In this document: positions 53,969 to 62,334 of the stretch, in pieces
Layout: every line of letters begins with the position of its first letter
How positions within the stretch are numbered: position 1 is the first letter of the stretch
From: Bacteroidales bacterium
GTDB taxonomy: Bacteria > Bacteroidota > Bacteroidia > Bacteroidales > F082
Assembly (NCBI GenBank): GCA_016936505.1
Contig: JAFGXS010000005.1
Location: 1 to 64,000 of the forward strand
Direction: 5' to 3'
DNA length: 64,000 bases
Program-made: the position numbers and the translations under genes
Notes under the pieces: generated by a model
Told to the model about the DNA's origin: nothing
The model's input: only the letters and a program-made list of their open reading frames with translations
Database searches by the model: none

Positions 53969-53998
53969 AAAGGCTATTCCGAAAGGGATGGCCTTTTA
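53969..53998 (+). terminator. Intrinsic terminator of fumC
   Basis: AAAGGCTATTCC and GGGATGGCCTTT pair with two G-T pairs around the tetraloop GAAA, followed by TTTT, 22 bases after the stop. Confidence 0.85.
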
Positions 53999-54117
53999 AT
54001 ATTTTAGAGCTTGGCACTCGTGTTACACAAATATTTTAATGAGAATAATAAGATCATCCATTTTCGAATAATTGCTATCCACTTAAAGAAGTGTTCTTAA
54101 TGTTTAAAAAAACTACC

Positions 54118-54948
54118 ATGAAAAGCCATAAAACATTACTATTTGTTATTGCAACCCTTCTGTCTTTTCAAGTTTTCGGACAATCAAAAATTGCATTACC
54201 GGATATCCCTGCTACACAATTTAACATCACTGATTATGGCGCCAACACCTCTAGCCTTGATAATTCATCAGCCATCAATGCAGCTATAACTGCTGCTAAT
54301 AATGCTGGTGGAGGCACAGTTGTCTTTCCTGAAGGCAGATTTCTGAGCGGGCCTATTACAATGAAAAGTAATGTGAATCTATACTTTGCAACAGGAGATA
54401 CCCTTGAAATGATGCCTTACGGAGATGGAAACGGAAGTCCGGAAGGTTCCTACCCGAACGACGGAACAACGGATTCATATCAATATTTTATCTATGGTGA
54501 AAATCTCCACAATATTGAGGTCAGTGGCTCAGGGCTGATAGACGGCAATGGCTCCGCCTGGTGGACAGCTTACGAAGCGAACAGTAATATCAGACGGCCT
54601 TACCTCATCCGGTTCAAAGCTTGTGACACAGTATTAATCACAGGAATTAATCTAACAACAGGAACTTCTACCTCCTGTTCAACAACAAGTATTACCAATT
54701 CAAAGATCTCAGATGCAGTTTACTGTTATCCTAATCCTATAAAAGGAGAACACTTTACCGTTAACGATGAAAGCGGTATTAATAAAGTACGGATTTATGA
54801 TATAAGTGGCCATCTGGTTAAAGAACAAATCGGAGATGGAACAAAACACTTGGAGGTTCAGGCAAGCAGGATTCCTTCAGGAAATTATATTGTCAATATT
54901 ATATCGAAAACTGGTGCCGCTCATTCATTAAAGCTAATCAAGGAATAA
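54118..54948 (+). CDS. Truncated GH28 (polygalacturonase-like) protein with T9SS sorting domain; probably internally deleted
   Basis: A 276-residue exported protein. The signal peptide ends VFG before Gln. Residues about 35-185 match the N-terminal part of GH28 pectinases (FNITDYGAN, GGGTVVFPEGRF, NIEVSGSGLIDGNGSAWW). The catalytic region with the NTD, DD and GHG motifs is absent. The chain goes straight into a T9SS type A sorting domain (VYCYPNPIKG near residue 205 to the C-terminal LIKE). The reading frame is intact across the junction, so it is an in-frame deletion relic or a non-catalytic surface protein. I start at MKSHKTLLF (54118). Confidence 0.8.
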   Translation: MKSHKTLLFVIATLLSFQVFGQSKIALPDIPATQFNITDYGANTSSLDNSSAINAAITAANNAGGGTVVFPEGRFLSGPITMKSNVNLYFATGDTLEMMPYGDGNGSPEGSYPNDGTTDSYQYFIYGENLHNIEVSGSGLIDGNGSAWWTAYEANSNIRRPYLIRFKACDTVLITGINLTTGTSTSCSTTSITNSKISDAVYCYPNPIKGEHFTVNDESGINKVRIYDISGHLVKEQIGDGTKHLEVQASRIPSGNYIVNIISKTGAAHSLKLIKE

Positions 54949-54974
54949 AATTCCGGATTAATTCTGTCGCACTA

Positions 54975-55415
54975 TCATCCTTTATAAATCAAATAAAATG
55001 TCATGGAGGTAAGGGTCAGAACCGTAGCAAAACCATAGTAAAAAAGTGCGTATTTAAATTTACTGTTCGCGGAATGTGATTTTACCGTGAATATTTTTCC
55101 TATTTGTGCCAGCAATACTGCGAAAAGCATTACGCTAAAGTGCTCAATTGACCAAAAACGTAACGAAAGCAAATGATTAACTTCTTCTGCAGAATGAATA
55201 ATGTATTTATTGGCAGGCATCATAAAATAAAGTGCGATTCCCAGAAACAGACCCAGATACAACAATACAATAAACGAGTTCTCAAGCCACACATACTTCA
55301 GAGAATATTCTGATTTTCTGACAATACCAACAAACAGCATGACTGAAAAAAACAACGAAACCAGCATAAATAAAACGCTGGACCAAATGTGAATGTGCAA
55401 TAATACCTGATACAT
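54975..55415 (-). CDS. Four-helix membrane protein of unknown function
   Basis: A 146-residue protein with four predicted membrane helices. A histidine-containing first helix (LLHIHIWSSVLFM) and a later RFWSIEHFSVMLFA segment place His residues within the membrane, as in haem b or copper membrane proteins, but no family is recognised. The gene is short, on its own and convergent with the GH28-like gene. The histidine placement is visible, while any cofactor is inference. Confidence 0.7.
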   Translation of the reverse strand: MYQVLLHIHIWSSVLFMLVSLFFSVMLFVGIVRKSEYSLKYVWLENSFIVLLYLGLFLGIALYFMMPANKYIIHSAEEVNHLLSLRFWSIEHFSVMLFAVLLAQIGKIFTVKSHSANSKFKYALFYYGFATVLTLTSMTFYLIYKG

Positions 55416-55503
55416 GCTCTAAAAATAAACATTACAAATGTAGTGCACAATCAGGTTTAACAAAATTTTAAGAAAAAAGAATTTATTAACCTGCTGTTCT
55501 ACG

Positions 55504-55511
55504 TACTTTTG
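55504..55511 (+). promoter_or_regulatory. -7 element TACTTTTG of the nitroreductase gene
   Basis: Matches TAnnTTTG and lies 21 bases before the ATG at 55533. Confidence 0.45.
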
Positions 55512-55532
55512 CAGAAAGAAAATCAGAGACAC

Positions 55533-56096
55533 ATGCAAGATACAGCAAGAGAAAATTTTACCCTTAAAGAATTAATGAAAAAACGTTGGAGCCCCAGAGG
55601 ATATTCAGATGAAAAAGTTTCCGACAAACAAATAACTGAACTGCTTGAAGCAGCCCAATGGGCACCATCTGCTAGTAACGCACAGCCTTGGCGTTTTGTG
55701 GTTTCAAGAAATGGTGATGAACGGTTCAACAAAATGATTGATTCTTTAAGTGAATGGAACCAAAGGTGGGCTAAGCATGTTACTGTTTTGATACTGAATC
55801 TGGCCGAAAAAAAGTTTTCTTTCAGAGATGAAATTAACCCGACAGCACAATATGATTTGGGACAAGCTGTTTTTGCAATGGCCCTGAAAGCTGTAGATTT
55901 AGGTCTGGTTGCCCATCAAATGAGTGGTTTCGATCATGAGAAAGTTTTAATAGATTTGAATATTCCCGAAGGATACGAAGCAGTTTCAATGACTGCTTTC
56001 GGATATTTAGGCGACGACTCCAGGCTACCGGAAGATTTGAAAAAAAGCGAAAAAAGAGAAAGAGTACGAAAACCGTTAGATGAATTGTTATTCTAA
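55533..56096 (+). CDS. Nitroreductase-family FMN oxidoreductase
   Basis: A 187-residue member of the nitroreductase family. The FMN-contact start is RWSPRGYSDEKVS and AAQWAPSASNAQPWRFVVS is the family hallmark. The C-terminal AFGYLGDDSRLPED closes the fold. Such enzymes reduce nitro compounds, quinones or flavins with NAD(P)H, and the physiological substrate cannot be given. I start at MQDTAREN (55533) because the reading from 55509 begins with TTG inside the promoter element. The glutaminyl cyclase gene follows 13 bases downstream and is probably co-transcribed. Confidence 0.9.
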   Translation: MQDTARENFTLKELMKKRWSPRGYSDEKVSDKQITELLEAAQWAPSASNAQPWRFVVSRNGDERFNKMIDSLSEWNQRWAKHVTVLILNLAEKKFSFRDEINPTAQYDLGQAVFAMALKAVDLGLVAHQMSGFDHEKVLIDLNIPEGYEAVSMTAFGYLGDDSRLPEDLKKSEKRERVRKPLDELLF

Positions 56097-56109
56097 TTAA
56101 TTTGCAAAC

Positions 56110-57108
56110 ATGAAAAAAGCTCTTTTTTACTTTCCTATCGCATTATTGGCACTTTTGATATCCGCCTGTGGAAACAGCCAGCGTTCACCAAAGCAACAAA
56201 ATTCAGACACAAAAGCAATGGTTAATGTCCCCAATTTTAATGCGGATTCGGCCTATGCTTTCGTTGCCAAACAGGTGGATTTCGGACCCCGAGTTCCCGG
56301 AACTCCTGCTCACGCAGCCTGCGAAGAATGGTTGGTAAAAAAGTTTAAAGAATATAGTGATACAGTAATTGTACAACGCTTTCAGGCTCAAACCTACGAC
56401 GGTGTTATGCGCAAAGGAGCAAATATTATTGCATCATTTGAACCCAATAATCCAAAGCGAATCCTTTTGATGGCTCACTGGGATTCTCGTCCTTTTGCCG
56501 ATCACGATAAAAATCCAAAAAACTGGAAAAAACCCATTGAAGCTGCCAATGACGGCGCCAGTGGTGTTGGGGTGTTAATGGAAATGGCACGTCAGTTTCG
56601 TTTGCATCACCCAAATGTTGGTGTTGATATTGTACTGTTTGATCTGGAAGATTGGGGCCCTCCAAAGTTTCTTAATTTTAAAGATGGTGAAGATTTTTGG
56701 GCATTAGGAGCTCAATATTGGGCTCATCATCCTCAGGTTCCCGGTTACTCTGCAAGATTTGGTATTTTACTTGACATGGTAGGGGCAAAGAATGCGCACT
56801 TTCCCAAAGAATACTTCTCCAGACAGTATGCCGGCTATTATGTTGACATGATTTGGAGAACAGCCCGTGCTTTAGGCTACGATAATTACTTTGTGAACAC
56901 GAATGGTGACCCAATTGACGACGATCATTTATTTGTGAATAAAATTGCGGGAATTCCTTCAGTAGATATTATTCAACTTGACCCCAATAGCTCGAACGGC
57001 ACTTTTTGGGAATACTGGCACACCACACATGATACACTCAACAAAATAGATAAGCAGACCCTCAAAGTTGTGGGCCAGGTATTGTTAAATGTTGTTTACA
57101 ACCAATAA
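56110..57108 (+). CDS. Glutaminyl-peptide cyclotransferase (type II, M28 fold), lipoprotein
   Basis: A 332-residue enzyme that converts N-terminal Gln to pyroglutamate on exported proteins. The signal is a lipoprotein type (ALLISACGN). The single-zinc M28 fold shows HWDSRPFAD, NDGASGVGV, FDLEDWG and the metal His in WHTTHDT. The catalytic Glu/Asp are in the usual places. Similar QC proteins are known from Porphyromonas and other Bacteroidota, where signal peptidase I often leaves Gln at position +1. The nearby GH28-like protein has exactly such a Gln. It is distinguished from M28 aminopeptidases by the one-zinc motif set. Confidence 0.9.
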   Translation: MKKALFYFPIALLALLISACGNSQRSPKQQNSDTKAMVNVPNFNADSAYAFVAKQVDFGPRVPGTPAHAACEEWLVKKFKEYSDTVIVQRFQAQTYDGVMRKGANIIASFEPNNPKRILLMAHWDSRPFADHDKNPKNWKKPIEAANDGASGVGVLMEMARQFRLHHPNVGVDIVLFDLEDWGPPKFLNFKDGEDFWALGAQYWAHHPQVPGYSARFGILLDMVGAKNAHFPKEYFSRQYAGYYVDMIWRTARALGYDNYFVNTNGDPIDDDHLFVNKIAGIPSVDIIQLDPNSSNGTFWEYWHTTHDTLNKIDKQTLKVVGQVLLNVVYNQ

Positions 57109-57303
57109 GCTCATTTTCAACTGGTCTGAACCACTTCTTTTGAACTTATAAATAGAGCGAGAGGAATTCGAAAAAATTCATACTTTGTGCAGGTCTTAAT
57201 AATTACGGTTCAGAAGTTAAAAGTGTATTATTCTGATCATCTTTTTTGAGACAATTTTGATCCTGGTTATGAACCTTTCAATCCGTACCATACAAAATTA
57301 ACA

Positions 57304-59229
57304 ATGAATCAAAGAAAACAAAAGATAACCAAAAACAAATTTAAGTTATCGTCAAAACTGTTTTTGGTTCTTTACATACCTATATTATTATTTAGCTTCT
57401 TTTACAATTACAATATTGCATACGACCAAAAAATTGACATGGGTGGCGATAATGCTTATTATTACATTCTGGGGAATTCAGTTGCAAACGGTGAAGGGTT
57501 CACAAATATCCAAACCAAAGAAAAGATAGCCAATACACATTTTCCCCCGGGTTACCCATTAATTATTGCCATTGCGACCAAGACCTTTTCCAACGACATT
57601 GGTTTTATTAAAAAACTAAACGGATTTTTCCTGCTGCTATCTATCGGATTAATTTTTCTCATTATTTCAAATCTCACCGGTAATTATCACATCCCGTTTA
57701 TAACAAGCCTTTTTTTACTCAGTAACTATTTCCTGCTACGTTATTCCACCATCATGATGAGTGAAATTCCGTTTCTGTTTTTCTCAACTTTAGGTTTATG
57801 GGTGGTTATGAAAACAGACTTCAACAAACCCTTAATAAAAAACTGGTTATTCTTTTTACTTATCATCATAATTGCATTTACTTATCAGATTCGTTCGTTT
57901 GGACTGGCATTATTTGTGGGTATCACTTTGTATCTTGTCTTTAAAAAAAACTGGAAATATTTAACCACTTTAACCGTCGGGTTTATTTTACTGGCTTTGC
58001 CCTGGCATATAAGAAACAGCCGTATTGGGGGCAACTCTTACGTAAGTCAGCTGATGGAAAAAAATCCATACAGACCCGAATTAGGCGATATGAGATTCAC
58101 CGATTGGTTTCACAGGGTTTGGGTCAATCTTGAACGATACATTACAAGAGAAATCCCGAGCGGAACGATTGACCTGCTTCATGTAACAAACTACAAACAA
58201 CCCATTACATTTTCTGAATGGATCATCGGCATCATCATTCTAGGGATCATGATTTTTGGGCTTATAAAACTGAAAAAATATTTTTGGCTTTTCTTTTTTT
58301 ACATTGTAACATCATTTGGAATTCTGTTATTATGGCCAGATGTATGGATTGGAACACGATTTATGCTTCCTTTGATCCCGTTGCTGACATTTTTCTTTAT
58401 TAACGGGATTGTAGAAATCATCACATGGTTGGGTATACATATTCTAAAAATTAAGAACCAGACAATCATCTACATTGTTCTTTCTGTATTATCAGTAATT
58501 TCAATAAAAAGTTATGGAAATATAGCGTTATATAATCTTAAACTACAGGCTAAAGGCAGATATACAAATAACTACCAGAACTATTTTAAGATTGCCGAAT
58601 GGATCAAAGAAAATGCACCGGAAAATTCTGTTACCAGCTGCAGAAAAGGGGCATTGTTTTATCTTCACTCCGGAAAGTTTGTGACAGGATTCGATAACAC
58701 CGAAAACAAAGAAGATTTCATCAAATTCCTTGAAAAACAAGGGACAAATTATGTTGTACTTGATCATTTGGGTTACTCATCTACAGCCCGATATCTTTTC
58801 CCTACCATAAAACGTTATCCCAACAAATTCAAAAAAATTCTTTATTTGAAAGATCCCGACACATACCTTTTCCAGTTTTACCCTCAACTAGGATATTGGG
58901 GACCGTGGAAAAATGACAAAAGAAACGGATATGGATCATTTGTATGGGCAAACGGCATGCGGTTTGAAGGGTTATGGAAAGATAATGTCAGAAGTGGAAA
59001 GGGAGTTCTTATTAATCCATCTGGAGAAAGGCTTGAGGGAGTTTGGGCAAACGACAAACTAAACGGAATGGCTGTTGTAAAAACAAAAGAGGGAATTATT
59101 AAAGAATACGTCCTGTACAAAGAGAATCAGCCGGTAAAAATCTATGTGAAGGAAAAAAAGGAAAATAAAAAACCGGCGCAAGAAAAATCCCGGCCGGTTT
59201 TCAATTACAAAAACAACGTTAAGATTTAA
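57304..59229 (+). CDS. GT-C glycosyltransferase (PMT/ArnT-like) with C-terminal MORN repeats
   Basis: A 641-residue membrane protein. The first 520 residues contain about ten helices and the GT-C start: GGDNAYYYILG with an Asp in the first loop, then THFPPGYPL, as in undecaprenyl-phosphate sugar transferases of the PMT/ArnT group. Residues about 525-600 hold three MORN repeats (GYWGPWKNDKRNGYGSF, RFEGLWKDNVRSGKGV, RLEGVWANDKLNGMAV). The last 35 residues are Lys-rich. MORN repeats on a GT-C enzyme are unusual and may bind lipid or a partner. The 3' end overlaps etfA by 11 bases. The acceptor is unknown. Confidence 0.82.
   Translation: MNQRKQKITKNKFKLSSKLFLVLYIPILLFSFFYNYNIAYDQKIDMGGDNAYYYILGNSVANGEGFTNIQTKEKIANTHFPPGYPLIIAIATKTFSNDIGFIKKLNGFFLLLSIGLIFLIISNLTGNYHIPFITSLFLLSNYFLLRYSTIMMSEIPFLFFSTLGLWVVMKTDFNKPLIKNWLFFLLIIIIAFTYQIRSFGLALFVGITLYLVFKKNWKYLTTLTVGFILLALPWHIRNSRIGGNSYVSQLMEKNPYRPELGDMRFTDWFHRVWVNLERYITREIPSGTIDLLHVTNYKQPITFSEWIIGIIILGIMIFGLIKLKKYFWLFFFYIVTSFGILLLWPDVWIGTRFMLPLIPLLTFFFINGIVEIITWLGIHILKIKNQTIIYIVLSVLSVISIKSYGNIALYNLKLQAKGRYTNNYQNYFKIAEWIKENAPENSVTSCRKGALFYLHSGKFVTGFDNTENKEDFIKFLEKQGTNYVVLDHLGYSSTARYLFPTIKRYPNKFKKILYLKDPDTYLFQFYPQLGYWGPWKNDKRNGYGSFVWANGMRFEGLWKDNVRSGKGVLINPSGERLEGVWANDKLNGMAVVKTKEGIIKEYVLYKENQPVKIYVKEKKENKKPAQEKSRPVFNYKNNVKI
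59169..59201 (-). terminator. Terminator of etfBA embedded in the glycosyltransferase coding sequence
   Basis: AAAACCGGC (59169-59177) and GCCGGTTTT (59193-59201) pair. On the minus strand the stem is followed by TTTTTTATTTT, 18 bases past the etfA stop. The same bases encode the C-terminal tail of the plus-strand protein. Confidence 0.7.
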
Positions 59230-60187
59230 TTTCTTTTATACCTTCAATAAACTGCGGGATCACTTTAAAAACATCACCCACAATACCATAATCAGCAAAT
59301 TCAAAAATTGGGGCTTCAGGATCTTTGTTAACTGCCACAATAAATTTTGAAGAACTTACTCCTGCCACATGCTGAATAGCACCTGAAATACCAAACGCAA
59401 AGTAAAGATTCGGGGCAATAATTTTACCGGTTTGTCCCACATGTTCTTCTTTTGGACGCCAACCATCATCAGAAACAGGGCGTGAGCAAGCCATACCGGC
59501 ACCCAACAAATCACCCATTTCTTCAAGACCAGCCCAATTTTCAGGACCTTTCATTCCACGACCACCGGAAACTACGATTTCGGCATCACTCAACAAAATT
59601 TTACCAGTAATTTTATTGGTTTCATTTACCTTGGTAGTAAACTCATCATCACCAATTTGAGGATCAAAAGCTTCAATAACTGTATCCACCTGATTTTCTA
59701 CCACATCAAAAGAGTTTTGAGCAAAAGTCAGAACCTTGACATCGGTTTTAATCTGAATTTTTGCAAATGCTTTTTGTGTGAACACTTTTTTCTTCACTAC
59801 AAACGGCTCAACACTAACCGGAGCACCAATCACTCCTGTAACTAAACCGGCATTTAATTTCACTGTCAAACGAGGAGCAAACGCTTTACCCTCATTATTG
59901 TGTGCCAGAATCACCACTTTTGCACCTTCACTGGCCACAGCTTTTGCAATAGCATCAGCTACAGCTTTATTGTCAAGACTTTCGAAACGATTGTCCTGAA
60001 CATTCAGCACCTTGTTTACACCGTATTTTCCTAATGATTTTAATTCGTCATCGGCTACATGGCCAATGGAGAGGGCTGTTACTGTACTTCCCATTTCTTT
60101 TGCAATGGCAGAAGCGAAAGAAGCCAACTCATAACTAAGTTTTTTAAACTTGCCTTCCCAATTTTCTGTATATACTAAAACTGACAT
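59219..60187 (-). CDS. etfA: Electron transfer flavoprotein, alpha subunit
   Basis: A 322-residue FAD-binding subunit of ETF, which takes electrons from acyl-CoA dehydrogenase. The C-terminal FAD domain has GGRGMKGPENW, GAGMACSRPVSDDGW, GQTGKIIAP and ISGAIQHVAGV. It follows etfB by 30 bases. The probable electron sink is the membrane Fe-S oxidoreductase at 36912-38987, which shares an upstream motif. I cannot tell from sequence whether this ETF bifurcates. Its adjacency to a butyryl-CoA-type dehydrogenase leaves that possible. Confidence 0.96.
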   Translation of the reverse strand: MSVLVYTENWEGKFKKLSYELASFASAIAKEMGSTVTALSIGHVADDELKSLGKYGVNKVLNVQDNRFESLDNKAVADAIAKAVASEGAKVVILAHNNEGKAFAPRLTVKLNAGLVTGVIGAPVSVEPFVVKKKVFTQKAFAKIQIKTDVKVLTFAQNSFDVVENQVDTVIEAFDPQIGDDEFTTKVNETNKITGKILLSDAEIVVSGGRGMKGPENWAGLEEMGDLLGAGMACSRPVSDDGWRPKEEHVGQTGKIIAPNLYFAFGISGAIQHVAGVSSSKFIVAVNKDPEAPIFEFADYGIVGDVFKVIPQFIEGIKEIKS

Positions 60188-60217
60188 TTTTCTAAGTTTT
60201 TAAGGTTAGTAATTGGA

Positions 60218-60955
60218 TTAAAGCACTTTGGCTTCTTCGTGAAGTAAACGAATAAGTTCTTTGGCATTATCTTCGTCCACCATTTTGCAGGCTGCTTTAG
60301 CTTCGGGCATTTCGTATCCCAAAAATTCAGTGCGTGCTTCAACGGCGGCAGCAGGTATCACGTTTAAAGGTTTTTTACGAGCCATCATAATTCCACGCAT
60401 GGCAGGAATCCTTGGGTCTTTGGCAATTCCTTTCTGAACCACAACCAATAAAGGAGCAGAAACAGACACTTTTTGATTACCACCGTCTATATCGCGTTGA
60501 ACTGTGAAAGCACCGTTTTCAAGACTTACTCCTGAAACTGCAGAAACAGAATGAATATCCAGCATAGCTGCCAGCATTCCACCGACTCCTGCTCCATTGT
60601 AATCTGATGATTCAATACCCGACATAATCAAATCGTAATCTTTAGCTATCTGCGCCAGTTGTGAAGCTACATAAAATGCATCTTTCGGCTCGGCATCAAT
60701 ACGAATAGCGTCGTCAGCACCAACAGCAAGAGCTTTTCTTAATGTAGGTTCGGTTGCGGCGGTACCCACATTAGCAACTGTAATAGATTCAACACCACCC
60801 GCTTCTTTTATTTCCAAAGCACGGGTAAGCGCCAGTTCGTCCCAAGGGTTGATAATCCACTGAACACCAGAAGTGTCAAAGGCTTTATTATCCCCGGTAA
60901 ACCTGATTTTTGTTGTTGTATCAGGCACATTACTTATTAAAACCAGTATCTTCAT
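60218..60955 (-). CDS. etfB: Electron transfer flavoprotein, beta subunit
   Basis: A 245-residue partner of EtfA. It has the beta-subunit start LVLISNVPDTTTKIRF, WIINPWDELALTRALEIKE and the AMP/FAD-site ESSDYNGAGVGGMLA. The promoter region of 175 bases upstream has a TACATTTG -7 element on the minus strand (60991-60998) and the TACGCATGCATA motif at 61018-61029, where the -33 contact is expected. This gives a clear model for repression of etfBA. The next gene upstream on the same strand is acyl-CoA dehydrogenase. Confidence 0.96.
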   Translation of the reverse strand: MKILVLISNVPDTTTKIRFTGDNKAFDTSGVQWIINPWDELALTRALEIKEAGGVESITVANVGTAATEPTLRKALAVGADDAIRIDAEPKDAFYVASQLAQIAKDYDLIMSGIESSDYNGAGVGGMLAAMLDIHSVSAVSGVSLENGAFTVQRDIDGGNQKVSVSAPLLVVVQKGIAKDPRIPAMRGIMMARKKPLNVIPAAAVEARTEFLGYEMPEAKAACKMVDEDNAKELIRLLHEEAKVL

Positions 60956-60990
60956 GATATTATAAATTTTAGAGTTTCATGCGTTATGCA

Positions 60991-60998
60991 CAAATGTA
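60991..60998 (-). promoter_or_regulatory. -7 element of etfBA
   Basis: Minus-strand TACATTTG matches TAnnTTTG, 36 bases before the etfB ATG. The near-palindrome at 61018-61029 begins 19 bases further upstream. Confidence 0.5.
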
Positions 60999-61017
60999 AT
61001 AAATTTTTCTAAAATAT

Positions 61018-61029
61018 TACGCATGCATA
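61018..61029. promoter_or_regulatory. Operator-like motif TACGCATGCATA upstream of etfBA
   Basis: It differs by one base from the perfect palindrome TACGCATGCGTA at 39062-39073, and the shared string extends leftward (AATATTACGCATGC). It overlaps the expected -33 region of the etfBA promoter, a repressor position. Confidence 0.6.
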
Positions 61030-61130
61030 CTATTTTTTAAGATTTTTTTAATACACTAAATAAACTGCTAACAAACTAATTAAATAAGAAATCCGGAAAA
61101 ATTCGGTTTATAGCTCAGATCACTTATTTG

Positions 61131-62270
61131 TTATTTGGCTAGGCTTCTTGAAATAATTATTTTTTGTATTTCGGAAGTCCCCTCATAAATTTGTGTCAGC
61201 TTGGCTTCTCTCATCAGGCGTTCTACATGATATTCTTTTACATAACCATAACCACCATGAATTTGAACAGCTTCGGTTGTTACTTCCATGGCAATATCAG
61301 CAGCATATTGTTTGGCCATTGCACTGGCCACTGTAATAGGCTGGTGATTGTCTTTAAGCCAGGCTGCTTTCAGACAAAGATTGCGGGCATTCTCAATCTT
61401 GACAGCCATATCTGACAATTTAAATGCTAACGACTGGTGATTAATAATCTCGGTTCCAAAAGCTTTTCTTTCTTTAGAATAAGCCAAAGATCTATCTAAA
61501 GCCCCGGAAGCGATTCCCAGAGCCTGAGAAGCAATACCGATACGACCGGCTTCCAAAACTTTCATGGCGAATTTAAATCCGAAACCTTCTTCACCAATCC
61601 TGTTTTCTTTGGGAACCTGTACATCGGTAAACATAATAGAATGGGTATCTGAACTGCGCATTCCCATTTTATCTTCATGAGGGCCAATCGTAATACCGGG
61701 AGAATTTTTCTCTACAATAAAAGCATTAATACCATGAGATTTCTTTTCAGGACTGGTTTGAGCCATCACTATATAAGTAGAAGCAGAATTCCCATTGGTA
61801 ATCCAGTTTTTAGTACCATTCAATAAGTAATGGTCTCCCATATCAACCGCAGAAGTATACTGGTGAGTTGCATCCGAACCGGCTTCTGGTTCTGAAAGCA
61901 AAAAAGCGCCAATAACCTCTCCTCTGGCCAAAGGTTTCAGATATTTCTGTTTTTGTTCTTCAGAAGCATATTTATTCAACCCAAAGCAAACCAATGAGTT
62001 GTTAACCGACATAATTACTGCTACCGAAGCATCAACCTTAGCAATTTCCTCCATCGCCAACACATAAGAAACAGTATCCATACCTCCTCCGTCATATTCA
62101 GGAGGAATCATCATACCGAGAAAACCTAACTCGGCAAGGTTTTTTACATGTCTTTCAGGAAATTCAGCTTTTTCGTCGCGCTCTAAAACGTCCTGTATTA
62201 ATTCGCGTTGCGCATAATCGCGGGCAGCTTGCTGAATCATCAGCTGCTCTTCTGTGAATTCAAAATTCAT
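61131..62270 (-). CDS. Acyl-CoA dehydrogenase (short-chain, butyryl-CoA type)
   Basis: A 379-residue FAD enzyme oxidising acyl-CoA to enoyl-CoA, or reducing crotonyl-CoA in fermentation. It has the YAQRELIQ start, LSEPEAGSDATHQYT and WITNG for FAD binding, and ends IYEGTSEIQKIIISR with the catalytic Glu in YEGTSE. Length is standard for SCAD/BCAD. It is 175 bases upstream of etfB on the same strand. The C4 setting (IcmF, Buk in the same window) fits a short-chain substrate, but chain length is inferred. Confidence 0.94.
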   Translation of the reverse strand: MNFEFTEEQLMIQQAARDYAQRELIQDVLERDEKAEFPERHVKNLAELGFLGMMIPPEYDGGGMDTVSYVLAMEEIAKVDASVAVIMSVNNSLVCFGLNKYASEEQKQKYLKPLARGEVIGAFLLSEPEAGSDATHQYTSAVDMGDHYLLNGTKNWITNGNSASTYIVMAQTSPEKKSHGINAFIVEKNSPGITIGPHEDKMGMRSSDTHSIMFTDVQVPKENRIGEEGFGFKFAMKVLEAGRIGIASQALGIASGALDRSLAYSKERKAFGTEIINHQSLAFKLSDMAVKIENARNLCLKAAWLKDNHQPITVASAMAKQYAADIAMEVTTEAVQIHGGYGYVKEYHVERLMREAKLTQIYEGTSEIQKIIISRSLAK

Positions 62271-62334
62271 TATTGTAAATTTTACTGTTATTGTCCTTGT
62301 AACAAACCTACAAAAATTTTATGTGGAATGTTTT

